A DNA stretch of 34,639 bases from Gemmatimonadota bacterium. Lineage in GTDB: Bacteria; GCA-2686955. A program made the position numbers and the translations under genes. Of the stretch, positions 17,177-25,268 are shown in pieces. Every line of letters starts with the position of its first letter. Position 1 is the first letter of the stretch. Under the pieces are notes generated by a model. It saw only the letters and a program-made list of their open reading frames with translations. It was not told the origin of the DNA and searched no databases. Location: the NCBI GenBank assembly GCA_002686955.1, contig NYZA01000170.1:1-34639 (forward strand), written 5' to 3'.

Positions 17177-18463
17177 ATGAATCGATCCCTACGATTCGCG
17201 GGCTGGATCTTGGCCGCGACCGTCTTTTCAGGCGACGTGCTTGCGTCGGATATTCCCCTCAACACAATGGTCGTTCCGATCAACCGGTGGTGGTTGCCAA
17301 ACCACGGCCCCGAGGGGGACCACATCACGATCGACGAGGGCTCTTCGGAGAATCCGGGGGGCACCAACGAGGGGTTGATCTGGTACCTCGCCGCGGGCGA
17401 CGCGGCCGATCGAGCGAACCTGTACCGGCTATACAATCCCCCCTCACTGGACCACATGGATTCACGGACCGCGGGCGAAGGGGGCTACCAGACCGAGGGC
17501 ACGCTCGGCTTCACATGGAACGACCCCCGCGACGGCCTGGCCGAGGTTCGGCGCGCCCACAGGCCCTCCGACGGAGATCATATGACGACGCGCCAGGGGG
17601 AGAATCCTCCCGGCTACGATCTCGAGGGCCCCCTTGGCTGGGCCTTTCCCCGCTACGGCGAAGATCTGAGCTACGGCACCGGTCATCACACCGCTCTGCG
17701 CACCATCTCCAACGGCGCCATCACGATGCACTTCGATCGGGTTTGGGGTGGGGTCGCCTACGAGCTGTGGTGGGGAGGGCGACAGTTTCTGAACCACTGG
17801 GATTCAGGGCGCGAGCTGCAGACCGCTCTCTTCAAGCCCGGGCTCAGCGATGTGGGATTCGGCCCCACCGAGGCGGGCGATATGTGGGGACACGGCTCCC
17901 CGCTGATCGAAGAGCAGCAGTCCGCGAGAAGCTACTACACCCGCACATTGCCTCTGCAATGGGGGCCGCAATCGTACGGCGGCGGCGAGCATCGTCCGGT
18001 CGTCTACGGAGGGGAGTTCCAGCGCAGAGCGACACTCTTTAACCATCCCGTGTACGATGTCGTTCGCTGGGAGGTCGGCTACAGACCGGCTGAAAGCGAT
18101 ACATATACCCGCGAATGGGTCACCGCCTACGTTGAGCCTTATGTGAGCGAGCGGATCTTTGTCTACACCCAAGGCGTCGGCTTCGAGGAGCAGGCGATGC
18201 CGGAGTGCACGGAGAATCAGACGGTCACCGTGCAGCGCGGTGCGGTGGTCTTCGCTAGCGCCGATCTGCGCCACGCGATCGCGCTCTACACGCCGGAAAC
18301 TCTGTACGCGAGCTGGTGGAATTTCGACTGCCTCGGCGGCCAGAGCGCGACGAGAAAGATCAACCTCTGGGATGCGGAACAATCGATGAGCGCGGGTGCC
18401 TGGTACACGAAAACTCTCTACGTGGTGTTGGGGGATCTCTCGGCGATGATGGGGCCGCGATAG
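17177..18463 (+). CDS. Secreted protein with three DUF5648-like repeats
   Basis: A signal peptide (residues 1-24, cleavage near VLAS) leads a 428-aa exported protein. Residues 32-160 contain three copies of a pattern ending in DH, then Gly-rich turn and (T/L)EG-LG-aromatic: GDHITIDEG at 47-55, LYRLYNPPSLDHMD at 82-95 with EGTLGFTW, and GDHMTTRQG at 133-141 with EGPLGWAF. This resembles DUF5648 repeats (YRLYNPxxxDHFYT...GYxYEGxxGYV), thought to form a beta-trefoil-like fold. The remaining 270 residues are beta-rich and aromatic, and I recognise no enzyme motif; a carbohydrate-active or surface-binding role is only a suggestion. It starts 24 nt after the deaminase-like gene with AAAGGA upstream. 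Confidence 0.7.
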   Translation: MNRSLRFAGWILAATVFSGDVLASDIPLNTMVVPINRWWLPNHGPEGDHITIDEGSSENPGGTNEGLIWYLAAGDAADRANLYRLYNPPSLDHMDSRTAGEGGYQTEGTLGFTWNDPRDGLAEVRRAHRPSDGDHMTTRQGENPPGYDLEGPLGWAFPRYGEDLSYGTGHHTALRTISNGAITMHFDRVWGGVAYELWWGGRQFLNHWDSGRELQTALFKPGLSDVGFGPTEAGDMWGHGSPLIEEQQSARSYYTRTLPLQWGPQSYGGGEHRPVVYGGEFQRRATLFNHPVYDVVRWEVGYRPAESDTYTREWVTAYVEPYVSERIFVYTQGVGFEEQAMPECTENQTVTVQRGAVVFASADLRHAIALYTPETLYASWWNFDCLGGQSATRKINLWDAEQSMSAGAWYTKTLYVVLGDLSAMMGPR

Positions 18464-18466
18464 ATC

Positions 18467-18648
18467 AGCCCGCGTTATTCACCGAAACGCTACTACGCCG
18501 GCGTATATCCGCGTGTGGCAGGCACTTCCCACCCTCGCCGCTTGTGCGACGTGGGTGCTACCACGCCTCCGCGTGGCGAGGGCACGAAGCACCTGCCACG
18601 TACGGATCTCCGCCGTCTCGCTACGCGTTTCGGTGAACAATGCGGGCT
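18467..18648. repeat. 182-bp imperfect palindrome between convergent genes
   Basis: The whole interval folds back on itself around 18557. The outer 24 bases match the reverse complement of the last 24 at 22 positions (18467-18490 with 18625-18648, core TTCACCGAAACGC). An inner 25-base block matches at 20 positions (18515-18539 with 18575-18599, core GTGGCAGG and CCCTCGCC). A perfect small hairpin CCACGC-CTCC-GCGTGG sits at 18561-18576. It fills the gap between two converging stop codons (18463 and 18648). It may be a bidirectional terminator or a palindromic mobile repeat of MITE/REPIN type. Short reading frames across it have no coding character. Confidence 0.85.
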
Positions 18649-19508
18649 CAGAGCAGTCCCTCGAACCCCTGGCGACCGACCTTCTCACCCGCCAGGCGAC
18701 AGGCCCGGGAGAGAGCGTCGGGGAAGGTTGCACCACGCGCGAGCGCATCGATCAGGCCGGCGTTGAAGACATCGCCGGCACCGAGGGTGTCGACGACCTT
18801 CGGCGGCACGAACGCCGGCACGTGGAAGATCTCGTCTTCCAGTCCGAAGGCACCTTGTTCGCCCCAGGTGCAGACGAGATTGGCCTCCGGTGCCGAGCGC
18901 CGCACCCGGTACAAGAGGTCATCCGCATTCTCGAATCCACGGGCGTGGGCGAAGGCACGGGAGAACACTATCGTGCCCGAAATGGGCCACATCGTTTCGA
19001 TCGATGTCCTCTCCTTTTCGATTTCGAGTGAGATCTTGGCGGCTCCCGCGATGCCACGCGCCGCGGTCAACATCCGGAGCATCTCCGGCGATTCGCGCGC
19101 CTCGAAGTGGATCCAGTCCACATCCGAGATATCGATCCGCTCCAAATCGTCGAGCTCGAGCTCCGGGAGATCGCGGCTATGGACGATCGTGCGTGAACCG
19201 GTGGCGCGACTGAGAACGATGTGCGAGGTGGGCGTCGAGCCGCTCGCTACCTCGCGACAGTGGCGAATGTCGACACCGATCCCTTCGAGCTCACGGGCGA
19301 TCCGTCGACCCGCCTCATCTCGGCTCCAGAGTGAAAGCAGCGTCACTTCGTGACCAAGTCCCGCGAGCACACGCGCGGTATTGGCGCCGTTTCCCCCGAC
19401 TCGCTCCTCGCGGCGCGTGGCGCGCACCTCCTGGTCTTCGGCGGGGTACTGCGTCACCTCGCTCACGATGTCAAGTGTGCTCGCGCCGACGATGATGATC
19501 TTGGGCAT
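18648..19508 (-). CDS. Ketohexokinase-like PfkB sugar kinase
   Basis: This 286-aa kinase would phosphorylate a sugar or related alcohol with ATP. It has the PfkB features VGGNGANTARVLAGLG (37-52) and DTLGAGDVFNAG (240-251, catalytic Asp246). Many segments follow animal ketohexokinase closely: ISLEIEKER, LVCTWGEQGA, VPAFVPPKVVDTLGAGD and the C-terminal RLAGEKVGRQGFEG. Fructose or another ketose is therefore a reasonable guess, though bacterial PfkB specificities vary widely. ATG 19508 matches the family N-terminus; a longer in-frame extension lacks homology. It starts 8 nt after the CotH-like gene's stop. Its stop touches the 182-bp palindrome. Confidence 0.82.
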   Translation of the reverse strand: MPKIIIVGASTLDIVSEVTQYPAEDQEVRATRREERVGGNGANTARVLAGLGHEVTLLSLWSRDEAGRRIARELEGIGVDIRHCREVASGSTPTSHIVLSRATGSRTIVHSRDLPELELDDLERIDISDVDWIHFEARESPEMLRMLTAARGIAGAAKISLEIEKERTSIETMWPISGTIVFSRAFAHARGFENADDLLYRVRRSAPEANLVCTWGEQGAFGLEDEIFHVPAFVPPKVVDTLGAGDVFNAGLIDALARGATFPDALSRACRLAGEKVGRQGFEGLL

Positions 19509-19516
19509 GTGGACCG

Positions 19517-21106
19517 CTACCGGTGCCGTCGTTCGGTGAGCGCCTTGGCCGCGGCGCTCATTCCGCCCACGTTGCTCGTACCCGGCGTCGGTGTGCTCAT
19601 CGTGGTCCAGTCGGAGCCCCCGTCCGGCAGCCGACCGTAGGAGATATCGGCGTTCTGGGCGCCGAAGCTCAGCCTGTCGATCGGAACGACGCCGTCCCTC
19701 TCGTCGAGACCGACGTACTCGCCGCCCGCGCTCAGTTTGAAGGCGGCGTGCAGAGCTCCCTGCGTCGTGTCTCCATCGGCCCAGATCAGCAGATGCCCAT
19801 GGCCGGCGATCTCGACCGAGGGGAGCTCCCACTTATCGGGTGTCTGAGGGTTGTCGGTCAGGAGCAGTCCTTCGAGGTTCACCGGCGAGGGGTTCGAGTT
19901 GTATATCTCGATCCAGTCACCGTACTCGCCCCATTCATCTTGAATCGTCGTGCGGTTCGACGCCATCAGCTCGTTCACGAAGAGCTCTGCTTCGTCGAAG
20001 TGCGTCTCCACGATATGTTGGTAGTCCATCAGATAGATGTCCCGATACTCCGGAATATCGAACATCTTGTTGACCAGAGGCCTGGGATGCTCCTGCGAAC
20101 GTTCCCAGAAGAGCGGAAGCTCCAGCAGATCGGGCCAAACGTAGGCCAGGCAAGCCGCGAATGCCTCGTTGCCGTCCCAGGGCAAGATCGTGAAGCGATC
20201 GGTATCGTCGCGATGGTAGAGATAGAAATTGTGCCCCTCGCCGATGTAGCTGTCGAGAGTGATGTAGAGGTTGTAGAGCGCCGAGAGGAAGAGGAAGTTC
20301 CGGATATGAAAGGCAGGTTCTAGCTCGTCCTGGAAGTCGAGAATCGATGAATTGTCGACTCGATCGATCAGATCGATCAGGTCGCTCCAGTCGTTCGCCG
20401 CTTCGTTGGTCACGAGTTTGTACTTGCTGTCGTACATCCACCACTCGGGACCGTACCAGACCAGCCAGCCCTGAGGATCCCCTTTGAAAAGGTTGCCGTC
20501 TTCGTTGCCGCCGAAGTGCCTCTGGATCTGGCGTTTGTCCACCTGCTTCACATTGGTGTACAAGCCCCAGTAGACGTCGTTTATGAAGAGCTTGGCGAAA
20601 TTGGCGCGGCCGCAGGGCAGGAACTCGCCGCCGGCGTCGTAGAAGAGCTTCTCTCGCAAGAAGGAAGGATCTCGAAAACCGTTGCTCAGGCTGAGCTTCG
20701 TCAGACCGAAAAAGGTCTGCTCCTCGTTGAACGCATCGATCTTGATCTTGAACGGCTTCTTCTCGGTGGGGAAGCCCCACATCGAAGATTCGCCCTTGAA
20801 ACGAACGCCGACATTCTCGTAGTCGCGGCCGTCGAAACTCAGAGTCGCGGAGAGGTACTCACCCTCTTGGTAGTTCTCGTGAAGGCTGTCCCAGAAGGCG
20901 GGCTGGGAGAAGCTCAAGCGCAGCTCGATCGGGTGCCGATCGTCGAACACCCAATCGGAGAGGTGCACTTCCCTCAAGGCGGTCGCGTCGGCCGGGGGCA
21001 GGGCCAATGCGAGCGTCGATAGGCCCGTCGCCAGCGCGATGGTGATCAGGATTCGCAGGGGGGCGTTTCTCCAAGAGCGGGGTGGGAGGGGCGAACAACC
21101 CGCCAC
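19517..21106 (-). CDS. Exported CotH-like protein with C-terminal lamin-tail domain
   Basis: The protein has a signal peptide (LRILITIALATGLSTLALA), then a CotH kinase-like domain: YENVGVRFKGESS, KLSLSNGFRDPSFLREKLFYD, a helical middle, and ILPWDGNEAF with the expected Asp and Asn. A complete lamin-tail domain follows: FVNELMASNRTTIQDEWGEY, DWIEIYN, LLIWADGD, ISYGRLPDGG. CotH kinases phosphorylate proteins (spore coat in Bacillus); the target here is unknown. The CotH part passes abruptly into the lamin-tail part after IVETHFDEAE, so the usual C-terminal helices appear to be missing, perhaps by an in-frame deletion. The start is uncertain: GTG 21106 is used here, ATG 21166 would give a long basic leader. 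It is followed by the sugar kinase gene and is divergent from the chitinase. Confidence 0.78.
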   Translation of the reverse strand: MAGCSPLPPRSWRNAPLRILITIALATGLSTLALALPPADATALREVHLSDWVFDDRHPIELRLSFSQPAFWDSLHENYQEGEYLSATLSFDGRDYENVGVRFKGESSMWGFPTEKKPFKIKIDAFNEEQTFFGLTKLSLSNGFRDPSFLREKLFYDAGGEFLPCGRANFAKLFINDVYWGLYTNVKQVDKRQIQRHFGGNEDGNLFKGDPQGWLVWYGPEWWMYDSKYKLVTNEAANDWSDLIDLIDRVDNSSILDFQDELEPAFHIRNFLFLSALYNLYITLDSYIGEGHNFYLYHRDDTDRFTILPWDGNEAFAACLAYVWPDLLELPLFWERSQEHPRPLVNKMFDIPEYRDIYLMDYQHIVETHFDEAELFVNELMASNRTTIQDEWGEYGDWIEIYNSNPSPVNLEGLLLTDNPQTPDKWELPSVEIAGHGHLLIWADGDTTQGALHAAFKLSAGGEYVGLDERDGVVPIDRLSFGAQNADISYGRLPDGGSDWTTMSTPTPGTSNVGGMSAAAKALTERRHR

Positions 21107-21133
21107 AATGGTATACGCGCTTCGCCGCCCTCT

Positions 21134-21163
21134 ATGACTGTATCCGCGAGAGTTCTGTGTAAT
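21134..21163 (+). promoter_or_regulatory. Possible promoter of the chitinase gene
   Basis: ATGACT (21134-21139) and TGTAAT (21158-21163) are separated by 18 nt in the short divergent gap upstream of the chitinase. If used, transcription would begin near 21170, favouring translation from ATG 21210 rather than 21165/21168. This is a weak consensus match only. Confidence 0.25.
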
Positions 21164-21164
21164 C

Positions 21165-23822
21165 ATGATGTTGACGCGCATCAACGCTCCCCACAACACG
21201 GAATCGCGCATGCTCCCCCCCATCCCCCGCGGGGCGCTTCCGCCGCTCTCCGCCGTTCTCGCTTCCGCGCTCTTGACCCTCGGCCTGGCTTCGCCCTCGG
21301 ACGCCGCCGTCCCCTCGAAGGCCATCGTCGGCTACTGGCACAACTGGCCCGGTGCCGGCGGGAACCTGACCCTGACCGGTGTGCCCGACGCCTACGACGT
21401 GGTCAACATCGCCTTCGCGGAGGCCGGCTCTTGGCTGGGCAGCGAGATGGTGTTCACCCCCCATCCCCAGATCTATCCGAACCCCGCCGACTTCACCACC
21501 GATGTCGCGGGCCTTCGATCGGCCGGCAAGACCGTCCTGATCTCGGTTGGCGGGGCCGCCTCTCCGGTCTACCTCGACACCGCGGCGGACGCCGATTCCT
21601 TCTTCAACTCGATGACGAGCATTATCGAGACCCACGCCTTCGACGGCCTCGACATCGATCTCGAGGGGCAGTCGCTTTTGCTCGAGCCCGGCGACACCGA
21701 TTTTCGCGCTCCGACGAGCCCGCGCATCGTCAATCTCATCGACGCCGTGCAGCGCCTGTTGGATCACTTCGGCCCTGGCTTCGTGCTCACCGCAGCGCCG
21801 GAAACGGCCTTCGTCCAGGGAGGTTACGGCTCCTATTCGAGCATCTGGGGCGCCTACCTGCCCTTCCTCCACGCCTTTCGAGACGAGCTGACCTATGTGC
21901 ACGTGCAGCACTACAACACCGGCTCGATGTACGGCCGAGACGGCAATATCTATCTGCCGGCGCAGGCCGATTTCCACGCCGCCATGGCCGATATGCTGCT
22001 GGCGGGCTTCGATGTCAACGCATTCGTCTCGCCGATCTTTTTCGAGCCTCTGCGGAGCGATCAGGTGATGATCGGTCTGCCCGCCTGCGCCGCGGCCGCC
22101 GGCTCGGGCTACACCACGCCGCCGGTGGTCCAGCAGGCGGTGGACTATCTCGTGCTGGGGCAGGGTTTCGGCGGGAGCTATCAGCTTGCGAATCCCGCGG
22201 GCTACCCCGAGTTTCGGGGACTCATGACCTGGTCGATCAATTGGGATCTCGACTGTGGCCTGGAGTTCTCAGGCTCCCACCGGCCCTACCTCGACGGCCT
22301 CTCCGGCGGCGGCGGCCTCGATCTCGCCCTCTCCGGCTATCAGAGTGCTTACGATCCGGGTGACACCGTCAGTCTCGATCTGCAAGTGAGCAACACCTCG
22401 CCCGATTCCGCCTCTCTGACGAAGGCGATCGTGTGGGCGTGGTCCGCGCCCTCGGTCGATTTCGAGCAGACGATTTACGATGGGCCCCCCTATGAGATCG
22501 CCGCCGGCGATTCTGTCACGGTCCATCTCGACATTCCGATCCCGCTCACGGCTCCATCGGGCTCCTACACCGCCGGGGCCACGATCTACGACGGCGAGAC
22601 CGAGCTTGATTCCGAGAGCTTCCTCTTCCAGATGAACGGCGACCCGCCTGACGAGAAGAAGATCGTCGCCTACTACATCGAATGGGGCATCTATGCCAGG
22701 AACTACCATCCCCTCGACATTCCGGCGGCAAAAGTCTCTCATATCAACTACGCCTTCGCCAACATCGGGGCCGATCTGAAGATCGCCATCGGCGACTACT
22801 ACGCGGCGGTCGACAAGTACTACCCCGGCGACAGTTGGGAGGACCCCTTCCGGGGCACCTACAAGCAACTGAATATCGTTCTGAAGGAGCAGTATCCCCA
22901 CTTGAAGACCTTCATTTCGGTGGGGGGGTGGACGTGGTCCGGTCGCTTCTCCGATGTCGCTCTGAGCTCGCAGTCGCGCACCGCCTTTGCGAGCTCCTGC
23001 ATCGATTTCATTCGACAGTACAGCTTCGACGGCGTCGATATCGATTGGGAGTATCCCGTGTGTTGCGGCCTCCCGGAAAACACGTACCGCCCCGAGGACA
23101 AGGAGAACTACACCCTGCTCATGGCGGAGCTCAGGCAGCAGCTCGACCAGGCCGCGGCGGAGGATGGGCGCCCTTATCTGCTCACCATCGCCGCCCCGGC
23201 CGGCTACGACAAGACGGAGAACTACGAGATGGCCGAGATCGCCGATCATCTCGACTGGATGAATCTCATGACCTACGACTACCACGGTGCATGGGATCTC
23301 TCGATGACGAACCATCACTCCAAGCTGCGCCCGAGCCCCGACGATCCGAATCCGAACGAGCTGATCCGTAACCGCTACAACACCGAATACGCGGTGCAGG
23401 CCTGGCTCGATGCGGGCGTAGCGCCGGAGAAGGTGGTGGTCGGGGCACCCTTCTACGGGCGGGCCTGGAGCGGAGTCCCGGCTACCGACCTGGGGCTCTT
23501 TCAGCCCGCCACCGATGTGCCGCCCGGAACCTGGGACGATTGGGCCTCGGGCGATACCGGCGTCAACGATTTCTTCGAGATCGAGACCTTCGAGCTCTCC
23601 GGGAGCTACACGAAGGCCTGGGATTCGAACTGCATGGTTCCCTATCTCTACTCCCCGAGCCAATACGGTGGCCATTTCATCAGCTACGATGACGCACAGT
23701 CGATCGGCCTGAAGGCGGCCATGGTGAGGAACAACGATCTCGCCGGAATGATGGTCTGGGAGATCACCGCCGATCGCAACCAGACTTTGCTGGATGCGAT
23801 CGTGAACGAGCTCGGTTTCTGA
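21165..23822 (+). CDS. Exported chitinase with two GH18 catalytic domains
   Basis: The 885-aa reading contains a signal peptide (region 24-48; ATG 21210 is an equally good start) and two glycoside hydrolase 18 barrels. The first (about 52-370) has SVGG and FDGLDIDLEG (159-168, catalytic Glu167) and a QHYN motif, resembling single-domain bacterial chitinases. The second (about 505-880) has SVGGWTWSG, FDGVDIDWEYP (from 621, Glu629), MTYDYHG and GAPFYGR, with the insertion of subfamily A enzymes. A beta-sandwich (about 377-500) joins them. Both sites keep the DxxDxDxE signature, so two chitin- or GlcNAc-polymer-cleaving activities in one chain are expected. No classical chitin-binding module is visible unless the sandwich serves as one. 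It converges with the aldehyde dehydrogenase gene 21 bp downstream. Confidence 0.92.
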   Translation: MMLTRINAPHNTESRMLPPIPRGALPPLSAVLASALLTLGLASPSDAAVPSKAIVGYWHNWPGAGGNLTLTGVPDAYDVVNIAFAEAGSWLGSEMVFTPHPQIYPNPADFTTDVAGLRSAGKTVLISVGGAASPVYLDTAADADSFFNSMTSIIETHAFDGLDIDLEGQSLLLEPGDTDFRAPTSPRIVNLIDAVQRLLDHFGPGFVLTAAPETAFVQGGYGSYSSIWGAYLPFLHAFRDELTYVHVQHYNTGSMYGRDGNIYLPAQADFHAAMADMLLAGFDVNAFVSPIFFEPLRSDQVMIGLPACAAAAGSGYTTPPVVQQAVDYLVLGQGFGGSYQLANPAGYPEFRGLMTWSINWDLDCGLEFSGSHRPYLDGLSGGGGLDLALSGYQSAYDPGDTVSLDLQVSNTSPDSASLTKAIVWAWSAPSVDFEQTIYDGPPYEIAAGDSVTVHLDIPIPLTAPSGSYTAGATIYDGETELDSESFLFQMNGDPPDEKKIVAYYIEWGIYARNYHPLDIPAAKVSHINYAFANIGADLKIAIGDYYAAVDKYYPGDSWEDPFRGTYKQLNIVLKEQYPHLKTFISVGGWTWSGRFSDVALSSQSRTAFASSCIDFIRQYSFDGVDIDWEYPVCCGLPENTYRPEDKENYTLLMAELRQQLDQAAAEDGRPYLLTIAAPAGYDKTENYEMAEIADHLDWMNLMTYDYHGAWDLSMTNHHSKLRPSPDDPNPNELIRNRYNTEYAVQAWLDAGVAPEKVVVGAPFYGRAWSGVPATDLGLFQPATDVPPGTWDDWASGDTGVNDFFEIETFELSGSYTKAWDSNCMVPYLYSPSQYGGHFISYDDAQSIGLKAAMVRNNDLAGMMVWEITADRNQTLLDAIVNELGF

Positions 23823-23843
23823 ACCACGCTGGAGTAGACGGAC

Positions 23844-25268
23844 TCAATCAGGTTCGCGAAGGTTGAAGCAGACCACTTTCGGTTCCGTCATCTCTTGCAG
23901 GGCGAAACGGATCCCTTCGCGCCCCAGGCCGCTCTTCTTGACCCCACCGAAGGGCATCAGATCAACCCGATAGTCGCTGGAATCGTTCACCATGATGCCA
24001 CCGACATCCATCCTCTTGATGGCGTAGAAGGCGCGGTTCAGATCGTTCGTGAAGATCGCCCCGTGGAGTCCGACATCGACCGAGTTGGCGATTTCGATCG
24101 CCTCATCGAGTGTGCCGTAGGGTTGTAGCGTAACCACGGGACCGAAAACCTCCTGGCAGCCCAGCTTGGCCCTCGCCGCAACCCCCTCCAGCACGGTCGG
24201 TCGCACCAATGTGCCCTCTCGGGTGCCTCCGGCGAGCAGCTTCGCACCCATCGCCACCGCTTCCTCGACCCAGTCGACGACCCGTTTCGCCTCGCTCTCG
24301 GTGATCATCGGCCCCATGTCGGTTTCTTCGTCTAGTTGATCGCCGACTTTGTAGCGATCGGTGCGCGCGGCGAAAGCGTCACGGAAGCGTTCGTAGATCG
24401 CTCCATGGATCAGCACCCGCTGCACGCCGATACAGTTCTGCCCCACGGCCCAGAATGCGCCGGAGACACACGACTCCACCGCTTCGTCGAGATCGCAATC
24501 CTCATCGACGATCACGGGAGCGTTTCCGCCCAGCTCCATTCCGATCTTTTTCAAGCCGGCGAGCTTTGCGATCCGTTCGCCCGCCTCGACGCCACCGGTG
24601 AACGAAACCATGCGCACACGCTCATCCCGCACCAGCGCTTCTCCGATCTCGCCCCCGGGGCCGGTGACGACATTCAGCACCTCGCCGGGCAGTCCCGCTT
24701 GCAGCAGGATTTCGGCCAGCTTGAGCGCGGAGAGAGGTGTGACGGTCGCCGGCTTCAGCACGACCGAGTTGCCGCCCGCGATCGCCGGCCCCAATTTGTG
24801 GGCGACCAGATTGAGCGGGTCGTTGAAGGGCGTGATCGCGGCGATCACGCCGATCGGAAAACGGAAGTAGTAGCCGACACGGTTTTCCGACCCTTCGGCA
24901 CTGTCGAAGGGCAGGGTCTCACCGTCGATGCGGCGGGCCTCCTCGGCCGAAATCGTCATCGTATTGATCGCGCGCCCGACCTCTTTTCTGGCCTCGGTGA
25001 TCGTCTTGGAGCCTTCGGTCGCGATGGTTCGCGCGAGCTCTTCGTAGCGCTCCCGCATCAGCTCGGCGGCCTTGAAGAGGATCGTGATCCTGCGGTGCGC
25101 GGGTAGATCTCGATTGATGTGGAAGCCCCGGACGGCGGACTCGATGGCCGCGTCGACATCTTCCGCGCTACCTCGGGGCACGGTGTCGACGAGCGAGCCG
25201 TCGAGAGGATTGAGGACATCGATCGTCTCTTTTTTGGCGATCCACTCGCCACTGATGAGCATCTTCAT
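23844..25268 (-). CDS. NAD(P)-dependent aldehyde dehydrogenase
   Basis: This 474-aa cytoplasmic enzyme oxidises an aldehyde to an acid. Features are FPIGVIAAITPFNDPLNLVA (137-156), LKPA, the FTGG cofactor turn (223-226), general base Glu245 in MELGGNAP, and catalytic Cys279 in GQNCIGVQ. The PFNDPLNL form resembles lactaldehyde/glyceraldehyde-type ALDHs, but the substrate is not settled by sequence. ATG 25268 overlaps the homoserine dehydrogenase stop (ATGA) and has GGAAGG upstream. A longer in-frame reading to 25511 lies inside the upstream gene and is a shadow. Operon context with amino-acid genes suggests a semialdehyde or an aldehyde from amino-acid breakdown. Confidence 0.9.
   Translation of the reverse strand: MKMLISGEWIAKKETIDVLNPLDGSLVDTVPRGSAEDVDAAIESAVRGFHINRDLPAHRRITILFKAAELMRERYEELARTIATEGSKTITEARKEVGRAINTMTISAEEARRIDGETLPFDSAEGSENRVGYYFRFPIGVIAAITPFNDPLNLVAHKLGPAIAGGNSVVLKPATVTPLSALKLAEILLQAGLPGEVLNVVTGPGGEIGEALVRDERVRMVSFTGGVEAGERIAKLAGLKKIGMELGGNAPVIVDEDCDLDEAVESCVSGAFWAVGQNCIGVQRVLIHGAIYERFRDAFAARTDRYKVGDQLDEETDMGPMITESEAKRVVDWVEEAVAMGAKLLAGGTREGTLVRPTVLEGVAARAKLGCQEVFGPVVTLQPYGTLDEAIEIANSVDVGLHGAIFTNDLNRAFYAIKRMDVGGIMVNDSSDYRVDLMPFGGVKKSGLGREGIRFALQEMTEPKVVCFNLREPD

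Noticed and set aside
18513-19031. Open frames reading through the palindrome
   Set aside because: They cross a non-coding inverted repeat and then run antisense to the sugar kinase.
22269-23675. 468-codon minus-strand frame opposite the chitinase
   Set aside because: Lies wholly inside a gene with two intact catalytic signatures and shows no family features.
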